Assembly (NCBI GenBank): GCA_907164885.2
Contig: OU015490.1
Coordinates: forward strand, 237,796,079-237,860,078
DNA from: Dolomedes plantarius
Lineage: Eukaryota; Arthropoda; Arachnida; Araneae; Dolomedidae
Reading direction: 5' to 3'
DNA length: 64,000 nt
The translations under genes were made by a program, and so were the position numbers. The notes below the pieces were generated by a model. That model did no database searches, was not told the DNA's origin, and worked only from the letters and a program-made list of their open reading frames with translations. Shown piece after piece: positions 45,350 to 56,529 of this stretch (position 1 is the first letter of the stretch; every line of letters begins with the position of its first letter).

Positions 45350-45586
45350 TTTTGGTGTTAGGAGTGGGGTAGGGATTGAATGCCTATTACAAGATCAATG
45401 GCTGATCAACCTTCTTATATTGTCATTTTAAAATCCTTGTTTTATCCCTATATTATTCAGATTATTGTAAGAAAAAAACAATAGTATGAGTTATTTTTTC
45501 CAATAATTGAGTTGTTTTTTTCCGCATTGCTTATTTCCACTATACGAACGGATTAAAAAGAAATATTAACACTTTTCATTATTATA
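45350..45586. other. Retroelement leader remnant
   Basis: Primer-binding site and a short Gag-like start, then AT-rich sequence without recognised coding up to the DD41D element. Confidence 0.5.
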
Positions 45587-47087
45587 CAGAAGCTGTTCGC
45601 ACATTTTTTAGACGATATTGGTAAGCAGTAATAAAAAATATTTTGCTGTAAAAGAAATAATTGCAATTGTACTATGTTTTTAAAAGTCAAAATTGTCGTC
45701 TGCGGCTTGAAAGTTTTGTTTTTATTCAAAATGGCGTTTTTAACAAAGCAGTGGTTCAAAGGCTACAGAGCAAAATTTTTTTTTTTTGTAAAAAATGTGT
45801 TCGCACATTTTTTACACGATTTTGGTAAGCGGTAATAAAAAATCGTTTGCTGCAAAAGAAATAATTCCAATTGTACTATGTTTTTAAAAGTCAGAATTAT
45901 CTTCTGCGGCTTGAAAGTTTTGTTTTTATTCAAAATGGCGTTTTTAACAAACCAGTGGTTCGAAGGCTACATTTATGCTCTTTCCGAAAAGAAATATGCA
46001 TACTCCGTTATCCAAAAACGATGTGAGAGTCATGGTTTTGTGATATCTAAAGCATCGATAGGTAATATCGTCAACAAGAAAGGAAAAGAATGTCAAATTG
46101 GAGCCTCAAGTGGGACAAAAAATCGAAGCCAGTATCCAAGGAAAAAACAGACATCTTCGACTATTGCAAAGGTACGTTGTTTAATGTTAAAAGAAAATCC
46201 CCCTAATCAAAGGACAGTTGCAAAATCATTAAAATGCTCGGTGTCCACTGTAAACAAAATGATAAACGTTGATTTAAATCTTAAGAAAGCGAAAAAACGC
46301 AATGTGCATCGTCTTCTTCCAAATCATATCGCTGAACGCAGGACACGCTGCAGAATTCTATATGAGAAACACTTATCCAAAGAAAAATGGAAAACAATTG
46401 TCACAATAGATGAATCATGGGTGTATTTAAATGATTGCAACAAAATAAGAGCCATTTATTATCATAAAAAGGGGAGAAAAAATTTAAGTACATGGTTCAA
46501 AGAATCGAAAGAAAGTTTTTCTAAGGGATTCATGATTGTTGCTGGTTTTTCTTATAATGGCAAGTTAAAAATAAAGAGAGTGGAAAAAATGTCAAGATTA
46601 ACTCCAAATACTATCAGGAACATATTTTATCGCCAATTTTTCTGAATGAAATACCATCGCTTTACCCACAGTGCCATCAATCTGTGAGACTCCATCAGGA
46701 CAAAGCTAGCAGTCACACATCAAAATCCACTGTAAATTTCCTAAAAGAAATGGAACAAAAAACTGGTATCAAGGCCATACCCTTCACTGATATCCCTACT
46801 AAATCTCCCGATGTATCACCTATGGATTTTTGTGCTTTCGAACTTTTAAAATCTGCATTATCCAAACGTCGTCCCAAAACCCTTACAGGACTCTGGAATG
46901 CTGTTCAGGAGGAGTGGGATAGAATACCTCTTCTGACACCTCAAAAGGCATTATTATCCTGGAAATTGGTGTGTCGAAAGATAATTCAGAATAAGGCATG
47001 TCGAATAGAACATTTAAAACACAAGAATTTTAAGTAATTTAGTTTTGTGTATAAAATATACATCGTCTAAAAAATGTGTGAAGAGCC

Positions 47088-47091
<4 letters not shown>
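45587..47091 (+). mobile_element. DD41D-type Tc1/mariner element, best preserved copy
   Basis: The ends CAGAAGCTGTTCGCACATTT and (inverted) CAGAGGCTCTTCACACATTT continue into TTTAGACG and are flanked by TA (45585-45586 and 47092-47093). The first ~180 bp are duplicated: 45596-45773 and 45800-45973 are ~90% identical, so there are two start codons, the upstream one dead-ended. A (TA)n run begins exactly at the right target duplication. Confidence 0.9.
45935..47037 (+). pseudogene. IS630-Tc1-mariner transposase, DD41D, one frameshift
   Basis: ATG at 45935 (MAFLTNQWFEGYIYALSEKK) starts a two-part helix-turn-helix region (SVIQKRCESHGF; QRTVAKSLKCSVSTVNKM). Catalytic residues: TIVTIDESWVYL (first Asp, ~46408), SVRLHQDKASSHTSK (second Asp, ~46702) and SPDVSPMDFCAFE (third Asp, ~46826), with 41 residues between the last two. 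A one-base shift near 46605 splits it into a 5' frame ending at 46645 and a 3' frame covering ~46607-47037. Apart from that it is complete, ending KACRIEHLKHKNFK. It would cut and paste the element at TA sites if intact. Confidence 0.9.
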
Positions 47092-47147
<56 letters not shown>

Positions 47148-47159
47148 CACAATATATAT
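47092..47159. repeat. (TA)n microsatellite adjoining the DD41D element
   Basis: TA run to ~47141 plus interrupted TA to 47159. Confidence 0.9.
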
Positions 47160-47420
47160 AACGAATGCGGAGGCACTTGTCCTGAAGACATTCCCTTGTA
47201 ATACACCGCAGTTTTGCTGGCCATTTTATTATGAGACAACATATAGGTGGTGCAGCACTACCTTCTATGAAGGGACGACACAAACGTAGTCATTTTTGTG
47301 GCGCGATGCCGGGATTCGAATCAGGACCCTCAGCACCTAAAGCCAGCGCGCTGTACCACAAGCCTGCCACAGGCATCTGCATGGGTATTAAGTTTCATAT
47401 TCCTTCTCAGTAGTCTATTT
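47160..47420 (-). mobile_element. tRNA-derived SINE, copy 2 (reverse strand)
   Basis: On the reverse strand, GTGGTACAGCGCGCTGG (A-box, ~47355) and TGATTCGAATCCCGGC (B-box, ~47320) form the tRNA-like head. The body that follows shares several blocks with the SINE at 40721-40972, including ACAAGTGCCTCCGCATTCG at the tail (47160-47180). Confidence 0.7.
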
Positions 47421-48064
47421 TTAATGCTTTTTTATTGAGCATTACATTGGTATTAATGTAACTGAAATATAGAGTAATGTTTTAAAAATGGAAATGCTTA
47501 CTGATATATAAAAAATCATAGTCTCTTTGTAATATCCATGGATCCTTGAAAAAACTTAATATTTATTAAATGAAAGAACTAGTTTTTGTTATCCTTAAAA
47601 TATATTGATAAGTCTCATGTAATTTTAATTATTGGTTTGTAATTTACATTTGTTAAATTTGTATTAAAAATATTTCTTTACATCTTTCCTTTACCTCATT
47701 AAAATGTCTTTCTATATAAATATCATGGGAATATTTATTTTAATTACCCCGCCGCTATTAGTTTTAATAGCTGCGTGGGTTGCTTCGCTTTAAAAATGCG
47801 GGGGTGTGATACGGAAAAGTAAGAATGACTACTTTAAATTCTTTTTGCGGTAATTAAATGTTTTATTAATAGGAAAGGGACTTCCCAGTATGCTGCAATA
47901 TACCTCATCAGCATTTTGCTTTTTAACTATTAAATGTCGATTTTAATTTCTTATACATTCGAATTATAACTGATTTTTTTGTTGTTGTTGTTGTTTTCTG
48001 TTTTTCAGAAATACTATCCTTATAAATACAGATTGCTAAGCAAATGTTGATACGTACTTTAATT
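47421..48064. other. Gene-free AT-rich stretch
   Basis: Only a small GC-rich island (CCCCGCCGCTATTAG...GCGGGGGTG, 47748-47807) stands out; nothing recognised. Confidence 0.3.
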
Positions 48065-48310
48065 TTAAACTAGAATCATTCTAAGCGGGTTTAACCTTTC
48101 GACGGGAACATGATTCGTTTCCCTCTTAGTGGGAACATCTGCTTGGAAGTCAGAGATATATGGAATATCGCTTTCCCAGGTATTCCTAACTAGAAATTCT
48201 GAGGGTATTTGTGGTTTATTGCATTTCACGTTAGCACAATCGTCAAACCATTTCTCCTTAATTCTTGACAAGCTTCTATTGAACAGAACCAATTATCAAA
48301 GGTTATAATA
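48065..48310 (-). pseudogene. piggyBac transposase fragment
   Basis: On the reverse strand, FDNWFCSIEACQELRRNGLT resembles the piggyBac DNWFTS block with its catalytic Asp, and, after a shift, KCNKPQIPSEFLVRNTWES matches the KNKPQIPSEFL motif that follows it in PGBD4-like transposases. No terminal repeats were found nearby. Confidence 0.6.
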
Positions 48311-50497
48311 CGGTTCGTTTTGTAGAGGCATTTAGTTAGTAGAACGAGTGATTAGGTTGGGATTTTTAAATTTTGCTCTAATTAATCTAATTTTTACCTG
48401 AACCATAGAAGGCTGGCGTCACGAATCAACCTTCCACACTGAAGACAAGATGTTGACTGAAGCATGTGTACACTCACAGTACCCAAGGTCGAAGTGTAAG
48501 GGGGCCCAGCGTTGAATAAAGGAACCATAGCTGCCTGAGAGGCGGATGTTCTCACCAAAAGCTTTATGGACAATCTTGTGTCTTCCGGTTTTCTCGAAAT
48601 AATGGCCTCCTCAATTTGTTTTTGAAATGTTCGAAGCCGAATTTCACCCGCCTTTTGATTTCTACCTCAGAATTTCTTATAATTTTTATTACTTGCCTTT
48701 GTAAATTGTAAGGCTAACTGAATAACCTGGTTAAAAGTTTACCCAAAAATGCAGCTGACCGGATCGTTGGATATATTTGATTGATAAGAGTTCTTCATTC
48801 ATAAAACTTTGTTCGGCATTGTTATTTTGGATTTATGAATTTGTACTCATTTTTGATTTTTTTAAAAATTACTTACCTAATTAGAGTATTTTTAGAGAGT
48901 ATTTTTAGTAGCTCTATAAATTGCCATTTCTTTCATAAGAACTAAATCTTCAACTTTCTATATCTCTTCTTTTGCCACAGCCTTCCTCTTACCACCGGAA
49001 TCGAACAGAGGCAGGATTCTGTTCGCTTCCGGTGGAACGAAAAAATTGAAATACCACTAAAATGTGAATTAACTGGAAGCAGGTTGTATCTTGGACCTTA
49101 GGACCAAGGTAAAAAAGAATTATCGGTTCTAGGTGTGAAAGTAATTACTTTCACATTTTGGTTCCTTTTTGCGCAAATAGCAAATTGCGATGAATGCACA
49201 TCATCTCGGCGCATGACTTTTCTTTCCTCCAGCAACTTCTTCCAAAAGTTTTTGCTACTGATGTGTGGCAACAGGGAACGTGATGCAAAAATAACCGGAT
49301 GAATCGGGAAAGGTGATGTGAAGTCCTGAGACAGAATTTTACTGCAGATTTCTACGTGAAATTTCCACCGATGTAAGTGGATTATGCTGATTTCATTTCT
49401 ACGAAATATCTTTTATACGAAAGTTATTAAAACGTGAGTGTATCCATCTACCCAATGAAGAATGAAAGTATACTCGAGTTGTGGAATGGAGCGAAATAAT
49501 CTTCGTGCACTATTATATTGAAAGCGCATAAAATAAATTAACGTCGACCAACCACGTGTTGTGTGAACTTAAAAGATGAAAGTTAACTCCAACTCCATAT
49601 GCATATGGACTCAACACTCGAAGGATCATAGGTGTACTTGAACGTAATGCAATTCTTCAGGGGTAATAACCCAAATAATGTGAAAAAATTATTCAGTGAG
49701 CAGTGATTTCGAATGTTTTATTAACCCACGTGTTCCATCTGTATGAACGTGTTATCTACCCCATATCTTCAAAGTGGTGAGCGATTGTTTCAATTTACAA
49801 TTTTTGATGTGTATTATCTTTGGTACTTTAGTAATTTTGAAAGGAATATGTGCTGATTTTGATTATGTGTATCAAGTCTTAGTATGAAATTCAAAAATTG
49901 ATATGAGTATTAAGTAATCTGGAAAAAGTGTATAACTAATAAGTAATAATAAGTTGTCGAATCAATAAAAAGAATGCATTACAATTTTGGCTAGTATTTG
50001 TGTATAGTATCCTCAATGCTTGCACTATCTTAATAAGCTAATTGATAAATTTATTTTATAAAAATTACACAATGCAATAAATCTTTATGTCAGTAAGATC
50101 ATTTTAATATAATCGGCTAATTTATTCTAACATAATTGGCACAACGCAATGTGACTTAATTGGTGCATTTATTTTAGTATAAAAAATTCCATTTTAACAT
50201 AATATCTAAATATTCTAATTCATATCCTTAACTTGAAAAATTTATTCTAACACTAGGTACAAATTACTCACTCCACCTAATAGTTCATTTCTCCAACCTG
50301 TATGTTAAGTTAAAGTTATGATTTTGTGACTGATATGTTTGTAAATGGTGACTAATATTAGAATAAAATTCGTTTTGTTTTAAAATTATCTAAAGATCTC
50401 AAGAAAAAATAAAATTAAAACATCAAAATAGTTATGAGACTTAGCAGATGCGGTTAAAAGTTAGACTGAAGTGCGATGGAATTTTACTCTAGGCACA
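48311..50497. other. Gene-free region with two hairpins
   Basis: A hairpin with 18-bp arms (one mismatch) lies at 48992-49035, and a perfect 22-bp palindrome TGTGAAAGTAATTACTTTCA(CA) at 49134-49155. A reverse-strand stretch near 48660-48520 weakly resembles a LINE C-terminus (EIKRRVKFGFEHFKNKL) but is too short to call. Confidence 0.4.
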
Positions 50498-50501
50498 TTA
50501 A

Positions 50502-50742
50502 CTCTTTCAAGGACAATAATCTCCCCCGTTTGCACGGTGGATATTTTTTCCCGATTTTTTTAACGTAAAGATTTTTGAAAGTTTTTCCAATTAAAGGTTT
50601 TAAAATGTTTTTACTTATTTAAACTAATAACAGATGACAGTACTAACCATTTTTCTAATCATTTAACTGGAATACATTGAATGCAAGTGAAAAAAGTCTA
50701 GATTTAGGCGTTTGCACTGTGCAAACCGCGCCCCTCAAAGGG
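50502..50742. mobile_element. piggyBac-type MITE, copy 2 (TTAA duplication)
   Basis: Flanked by TTAA at 50498-50501 and 50743-50746. The tips are CTCTTTCAAGGAC and, inverted, CCCTTTGAGGGGC. The body matches 16648-16880, including CTGGAATACATTGAATGCAA and TAGATTTAGGCGTTTGCACT. Confidence 0.8.
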
Positions 50743-50746
50743 TTAA

Positions 50747-52966
50747 AGAGCTCTAGTGGGAAATACGGGAATTAAGCTTACCACTTACAAAAATATTAAA
50801 GAGTTAGTGCTGGCGATGGCCTAGGACCAAATTACATCTGGTCCAATGTACAACAGGTTTCTCTGTAATATGTTACGTTAAATATTTTTATGTTATTCTG
50901 TAAATATTAAATTATGTTTTGTTACATTATTTTACTTTATCTAAGCTATGTAACGTTTATATTAGGTTAGTTACAATTACGTTACGTACTTTCACTCTTT
51001 CGACTATAACTCATGATACTGATTGGAAAGCCAAAGGGAATTAGTGTTAATGGAAATATTCACACAGTTTACCACGGTTAAAGAAGAGCAGTTAATGACT
51101 AAGAACATTGTTTGACTGAGCATTTATGAATAATTTAAAAATATATCTGTATTTTGCAGATTATTTATTCTAATTACGTAACATAATTGTAATTTATAAT
51201 ACAGATGAATTCATTATAAGTGCTTGCTGCAGATATAATTTATCGGCAGTTTGAAGAGGGGGATGAATCCAAAAACTGTTTTTGTGGGAAATTATAAAAA
51301 TAAACTTTAAAAGAAACTTTATTATTTATTTTTTCATCACTTAAATTTTATATAAGATTCCTTACATTCACCTGCTATTCCAGTGCCTCTTACAGCTTAC
51401 AAGGAGCGTCTATATGTAACTAACAGTATGGCCAAATGAAAAAAAAAACTAATTTCAATGTTTTGGCGCTTGTTCCCTTCTTCAAACTGCAGGTTCTAGT
51501 GTAAAGTACTTCATTAGAATTGACAATAAAAACAACAATGTGATTATATAACAATTGAATGTTTGTTATTGTGAAATTATTTAGATTCGTGAAAAAAGTG
51601 TAACGTTCAGTAAATTTGGGGTAATGGGGCAATTTTTGAAACATTACTGAAAATTCAAGATCATCGCACGTATTTTCCATAGAGGCTTTGCAAGACATTT
51701 TAAAATTTAAGCAAAAGAAAACGTTTCAAGCTTGAGAAAAGTCTAATGGAACGATATGATGAAATGATTCATATTGATATCACAACCCAAGGCCTTTAAT
51801 AAACTTTTATTTCAATGGTTAGTGAATGCAACTTAAACGTAAAATGTGTTAAAGTAATAGTTTGAAAAATGAATTCAGTGTTCATCCAAGTATTAACTAG
51901 TTAGCAATGTCATATAGTTACTAGACAACATTCGGAAACTTTAAAAACCTTTATGTTATTTCAGACTTATGATGATCAAACATTTTACTAATGATCAGAG
52001 ACGTTTCCTTCGATAATAGTTTCAAAAAGTTTCTTTTCAAATTTTTTTACTAGATGTCTCTTTTTCATTTCTTAAATCGGCGATATTTTCTTCATCCTTT
52101 AATTCCATTTTATATAGGAGTATAATAAGACAAAATATATATAGCTCCTATAGTACTAGTTCCGTGAATAGAAATTTTGACGTTTATGGAAACAGAATAG
52201 TAAAAGATCTCCTTTTCCAATGAATTATTAAACATTTCTGTCCATAAATGAGAAACATTTGGAAGTTAGGTTCCGATATTAATTATATAAAATGTCTTTG
52301 TTTAGAATATCGTGCTTTGAAGTTATATTCCTGAAAAAGAACTCATTGACTTTTGGGAACAACCACCGAGCAGATTTCTTTGAAGTTCCCAGTAAATTAT
52401 ATTTTTTTCTCTTTCAGAATATGATTAAAGATTAATACATATGAAATCCCCAAAGGATGTATCAAATCCCCAAAATAACTGACTGTCTTTGGTTGCACTG
52501 TATTCACATTTCTTTTCATTATTTACCTTGCATAATTAGTCTTGGCATCTACCATTTCCTTGCATTTTGTATTGAACTAAATTTTGCAAGAAATAAAATG
52601 CGATAGTTGTTAACACATAAATGTTATATTTCATTACAAAATGGCTTCTTCTATGAATGCAGTAAACATTTTGTTCATGACTTTTAGTAAAAGAGGAGAA
52701 TTTAATTATGCATATGTTTTGATAAATCGCAAGTAGGAACTCTTCAAATCCTGAATCTATAGCAATCTGTAATTAAAACTTTCAATGGCTGCAAACTTTA
52801 AAATACTCTTTCTTTTGCATCACTGCAATCATTGGTTCCAATTAACCCTTTCAAATTTATTCAAATAGCTATTCAGATTATTTGTGATAGTAAAATAGTG
52901 CATACGTGTTCACGCTGTTGCAAGTAAACGACGTAGTCAGAAATATATTTCATTCACTCGGACACA
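50747..52966. other. Gene-free AT-rich region
   Basis: No gene or clear transposon end was recognised over 2.2 kb. Confidence 0.35.
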
Positions 52967-52968
52967 TA

Positions 52969-53025
52969 CAGAATGCTTGAATGACAAAATATATTTAAAA
53001 TTTATTTTGTCATTCAAGCATTCTG
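52969..53025. mobile_element. 57-bp foldback mini-element with TA flanks
   Basis: The arms 52964-52991 and 53003-53030 are perfect 28-bp inverted repeats with an 11-nt loop. Read from the tips they start CAGAATGCTTGAATGACAAA and are flanked by TA (52967-52968 and 53026-53027). CAG tips plus TA flanks fit a minimal Tc1/mariner or pogo MITE. A perfect palindrome formed some other way is the alternative. Confidence 0.55.
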
Positions 53026-53030
53026 TATGT

Positions 53031-53419
53031 TATGGAAAAAATAAGAACCGAGGAGCATCGCGTTTCATATCATACACATGGTGCAGGCATCGATACTGTA
53101 GATTCTCATTAAATAAATTTAATTATTATATCATCAATATGGATCCTTATTCTGAGATATTACGACATTATGTTTTAGTTTCTAAACCATTTTTTAAAAG
53201 TATTTTATATGAGGTATAATATACAAGTAGGTAATGTGTTTTTGAGCAGGCATATGGAACAAATGTTAAAGTGAGGTTCATCAATTGAAATTACCCAGGA
53301 AGATGGTCAGGATAGACATGTTCCCAACACTTATCCAGAGGAATCAGTCTTGGAGTACCAAGAAGTAATTCAGTTTACTTCTTGGTACATGTTGGTAACG
53401 ATGTTTTGCCATTTGCTTA
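53031..53419. other. Spacer with a 14-bp-arm hairpin
   Basis: GTACCAAGAAGTAA (53355-53368) pairs with TTACTTCTTGGTAC (53375-53388). The stretch 53373-53425 is ~80% similar to 57341-57392. No gene. Confidence 0.4.
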
Positions 53420-53427
53420 CTCTAGCG

Positions 53428-54130
53428 CAGGGATTCCCAACGGGGTCCAGGTGAACCCCTTCGGGATCGATGGAAACATAAAAAGGGCCTATAGTATTCC
53501 AGGGGTCTATTTGGCGTCTATGATAAATTTTTCTGTTTTAATATTTAATTTAATTTTTTAGGAATGTAATTATTAGATAATAATATCCGTTTTAATATGT
53601 ATTTATTCAGATTTGCATAGGGCGGAGTGATCCACCCATCTAGAGTCGAATTTATGACGCTTTTGTATATGTGTCGAATGAAATGATATTGTAATTACAT
53701 ATAAGTCAGTAAAATTGTTTAGTAAAATATATATTTATATTCGTTATATTAGTTATTGTGACTATACGATGATAAGCAATTTCTGGCTAAACCTTAAAAA
53801 AATTGTATCAATGCATCAAACAAAGCCACCACATTAATTGAAATCGAACTTTTGAACAATTACAATCTGTGTTTCTGAAATCCTGTTTAAATTTGTGAAA
53901 ATGAAAATTAAAATAGTACAAAATTAATAGAACATAAATCTAATGAACCACTTTTTCTAAATTTTTGTTCATATTCTTAATCAAATTGTTATCTTTAAGT
54001 GCTTTATGTGCAATTATTAGTATTATAATTATGTTGTATGATGTATATTATAGAGAAAATTGTGAGGGGGTCGATGAAGAAAATCATTCTTTTAAAAGGC
54101 GTCGATGTAGGAAAAAGGTTGGGAACCCTG
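53428..54130. mobile_element. hAT non-autonomous element with 8-bp duplication
   Basis: The tips CAGGGATTCCCAACGGGG and (inverted) CAGGGTTCCCAACCTTTTT are hAT style. Flanking octamers CTCTAGCG (53420-53427) and CTCTAGAG (54131-54138) differ at one position. A small frame near its right end (ending KKVGNPAL) is a by-product of the terminal repeat. Confidence 0.85.
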
Positions 54131-54138
54131 CTCTAGAG

Positions 54139-54390
54139 CATGATCAAAATTTATCCAAAATTGATACTTAATTTTCATAAATTTTATTTCAGATTGAATC
54201 TATGGTACATCTGACACTGATGAGAAGAAACAAATTGTCATCAGTACAGAGGTCTACCAGAGTATCATGACCTCCCATAGAGTCTCGGAAATCGATCTAA
54301 TTGGTTGAGGTATCGTAAAACATGGCTGATTTTCATACATTCATCTGTTTCTTGCCAGTTGCATAACAATATCTAAGAGTCATGCCTCTA
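54139..54390. other. Spacer
   Basis: Nothing recognised. Confidence 0.3.
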
Positions 54391-54723
54391 CAGTCGAACC
54401 CCGTTATAACGAACTTCAAGGAACCAAAAATTTTGTTTGCTTTATCAGGTGGTTCGCTATATCCGAATCGTTAAGAAAAATGTTAGAGTTCACAAAATGT
54501 ATAACTCATTAGTTGCAATGCGTATTCCATAATAATGTATTAAAAAATTATAAAATCTATTAAAAGTGATCATTAATGAATTAAATCGACTAAAATTGAT
54601 TACATTAAACTGACACAATACTAATTAAATTACATACACTAGGAAAATGGCGGCACCAAAATTTTAGTTCCTTATATCCATGAGTTCGTTATATATCAGG
54701 TTCACTATAACGAGGTTCGGCTG
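54391..54723. mobile_element. pogo/Tigger-type MITE
   Basis: The left tip CAGTCGAACCCCGTTATAAC and the inverted right tip CAGCCGAACCTCGTTATAGT match over ~25 bp, including GAAC further in. The left side is preceded by TA; the right is followed by CA, probably a decayed TA. Length 333 bp, no coding. Internal TTCGCTATATCC and TTCGTTATATAT repeat the tip motif. Confidence 0.75.
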
Positions 54724-55281
54724 CATATATTTCATTATAAAAGTCTTTATAAATTCTACTACTAAAGATGGAATCGGCAATTAGTCGGAAATATGCACTC
54801 AATGATTGATCAACTTTTAAAAACGACTGATTTAGCAAGACCAAGGCCAAACGGTTTTAGTACTCTTTGTTTGGTCGCACAAAAAAGTAAATTTGTGTTC
54901 TAACTTAAGGAACTTTTGAGAAGAAGATCAAAGTCAAGTATCTTCATAAAAATTCGATTTTGACGATGTTTAGAGGTCTAGGAAGGTGTTACGTAGTCAA
55001 TAAATTACTTGTTTTTAAGTAGATATTTTGAAGTAAAGTAGAGAGCTTTTTTTATGAATTCAGTAAAATGAATTGATCTTCCGTAATTTAACCACTGAAA
55101 ATACATGTCATCATAATTTCAACCCTTCTGCGGACGGGTCAATTTTCGGAACACCAGCAGGCGCAAGTGGCACAGTGTGAAACGTCTCTTTCAATCTTGA
55201 TTATTCCTTTTATAATAAATTTTTTTTTCATATTGAAAACGATAATTCTGCCTTTTATGACAAGATATAAAATACTGATAA
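54724..55281. other. Gene-free stretch
   Basis: AT-rich; nothing recognised. Confidence 0.3.
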
Positions 55282-55968
55282 TCTATATATATAAAACAGT
55301 TCCGTAACTGACTCATTCATTCATTCATTCATTCACTGACTGACTGACATACAACGCACAGACCAAACCGCTGGACCTAAAGGGCTGAAATTTTGCATGG
55401 CGATTCTTCTAATAGTGTAGGGGTGCACTAAGAAAGATTTTTCAAAAATTCTTCTTAGATTTTTTTAAATTAAATTTTTAAGCTGTTTTTTAAACTTCTT
55501 TTACGTTTGCATTTAAAATAATACATTGAGGGTTATAAAATTTATATCACGAGAAAGATCATAAAAATTCCTTCAAAATGAAATTTTTTTCGAATTTTTA
55601 CCTCCATTTCCTGATTTTTGGTGAATTTTTAAAGATTCATTTTTAGAATTTAATTTATTAAATGCCGATCACGTGACTTCTTTTTCTGGTACTTTAAATA
55701 AATTTATCGTCACGTGCATAAAAACTAAATAGATAAAAAAATATTTTTTTCTTGCTAATGCGGCAGACGATTGGACATTGTTTGTCTATAAAAATATCCC
55801 TTACGATTTTTTTTATAAATATATATTTTTTTCCTACGTCAATTGTATATATTGATCGTCGTATTTATTATAAATATATATATATATTTTTTTTGGCATT
55901 AATTGCATACATTGACCGTTGTATTTAATTTGAATGTACTCCGTAGCGAAGTGCGGGTTTTCAGCTAG
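55282..55968 (+). mobile_element. Helitron, first of a tandem pair
   Basis: It starts TCTATATATATAAAACAGTT after a host A and ends GCGGGTTTTCAGCTAG. A short GCG-AAG-CGC-like hairpin precedes the end. A CATT/GACT simple repeat sits just inside the 5' end. Non-autonomous, 687 bp. The next copy starts at the very next base. Confidence 0.85.
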
Positions 55969-56489
55969 TCTATATATATAAAACAGTTCCGTAACTGACT
56001 CATTCATTCACTGACTGACATACAACGCACAGACCAAACCGCTGGACCTAAAGGGCTGAAATTTTGCATGGCGATTCTACTAATAGTGTAGGGGTGCACT
56101 AAGAAAGATTTTTCAAAAATTCTTCTTAGATTTTTTAAAATTAAATTTTTAAGCTGTTTTTAAACTTTTTTTACGTTTGCATTTAAAATAATACATTGAG
56201 GGTTATAAAATTTATATCACGAGAAAGATCCTAAAAATTCCTTCAAAATGAAATTTTTTTCGAATTTTTACCTCCATTTCCTGATTTTTCGTGAATTTTT
56301 AAAGATTAATTTTTAGAATTTAATTTATTAAATGCTGATCACGTGATTTCTTTTTCTGGTACTTTCAATAAATTTATCGTCACGTGCGTAACAACTAAAT
56401 AGACAAAAAAAAATATTTTTTTCTCTTTCTAATGCAGCAGACGATTGGATATTATCCAAAAAAAATGCATATCCCTTACGATATTTTTT

Positions 56490-56529
<40 letters not shown>

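Noticed and set aside
48520..48670. LINE reverse-transcriptase C-terminus on the reverse strand
   Set aside because: Similarity (EIKRRVKFGFEHFKNKL) is short, with stops on both sides; not enough to call.
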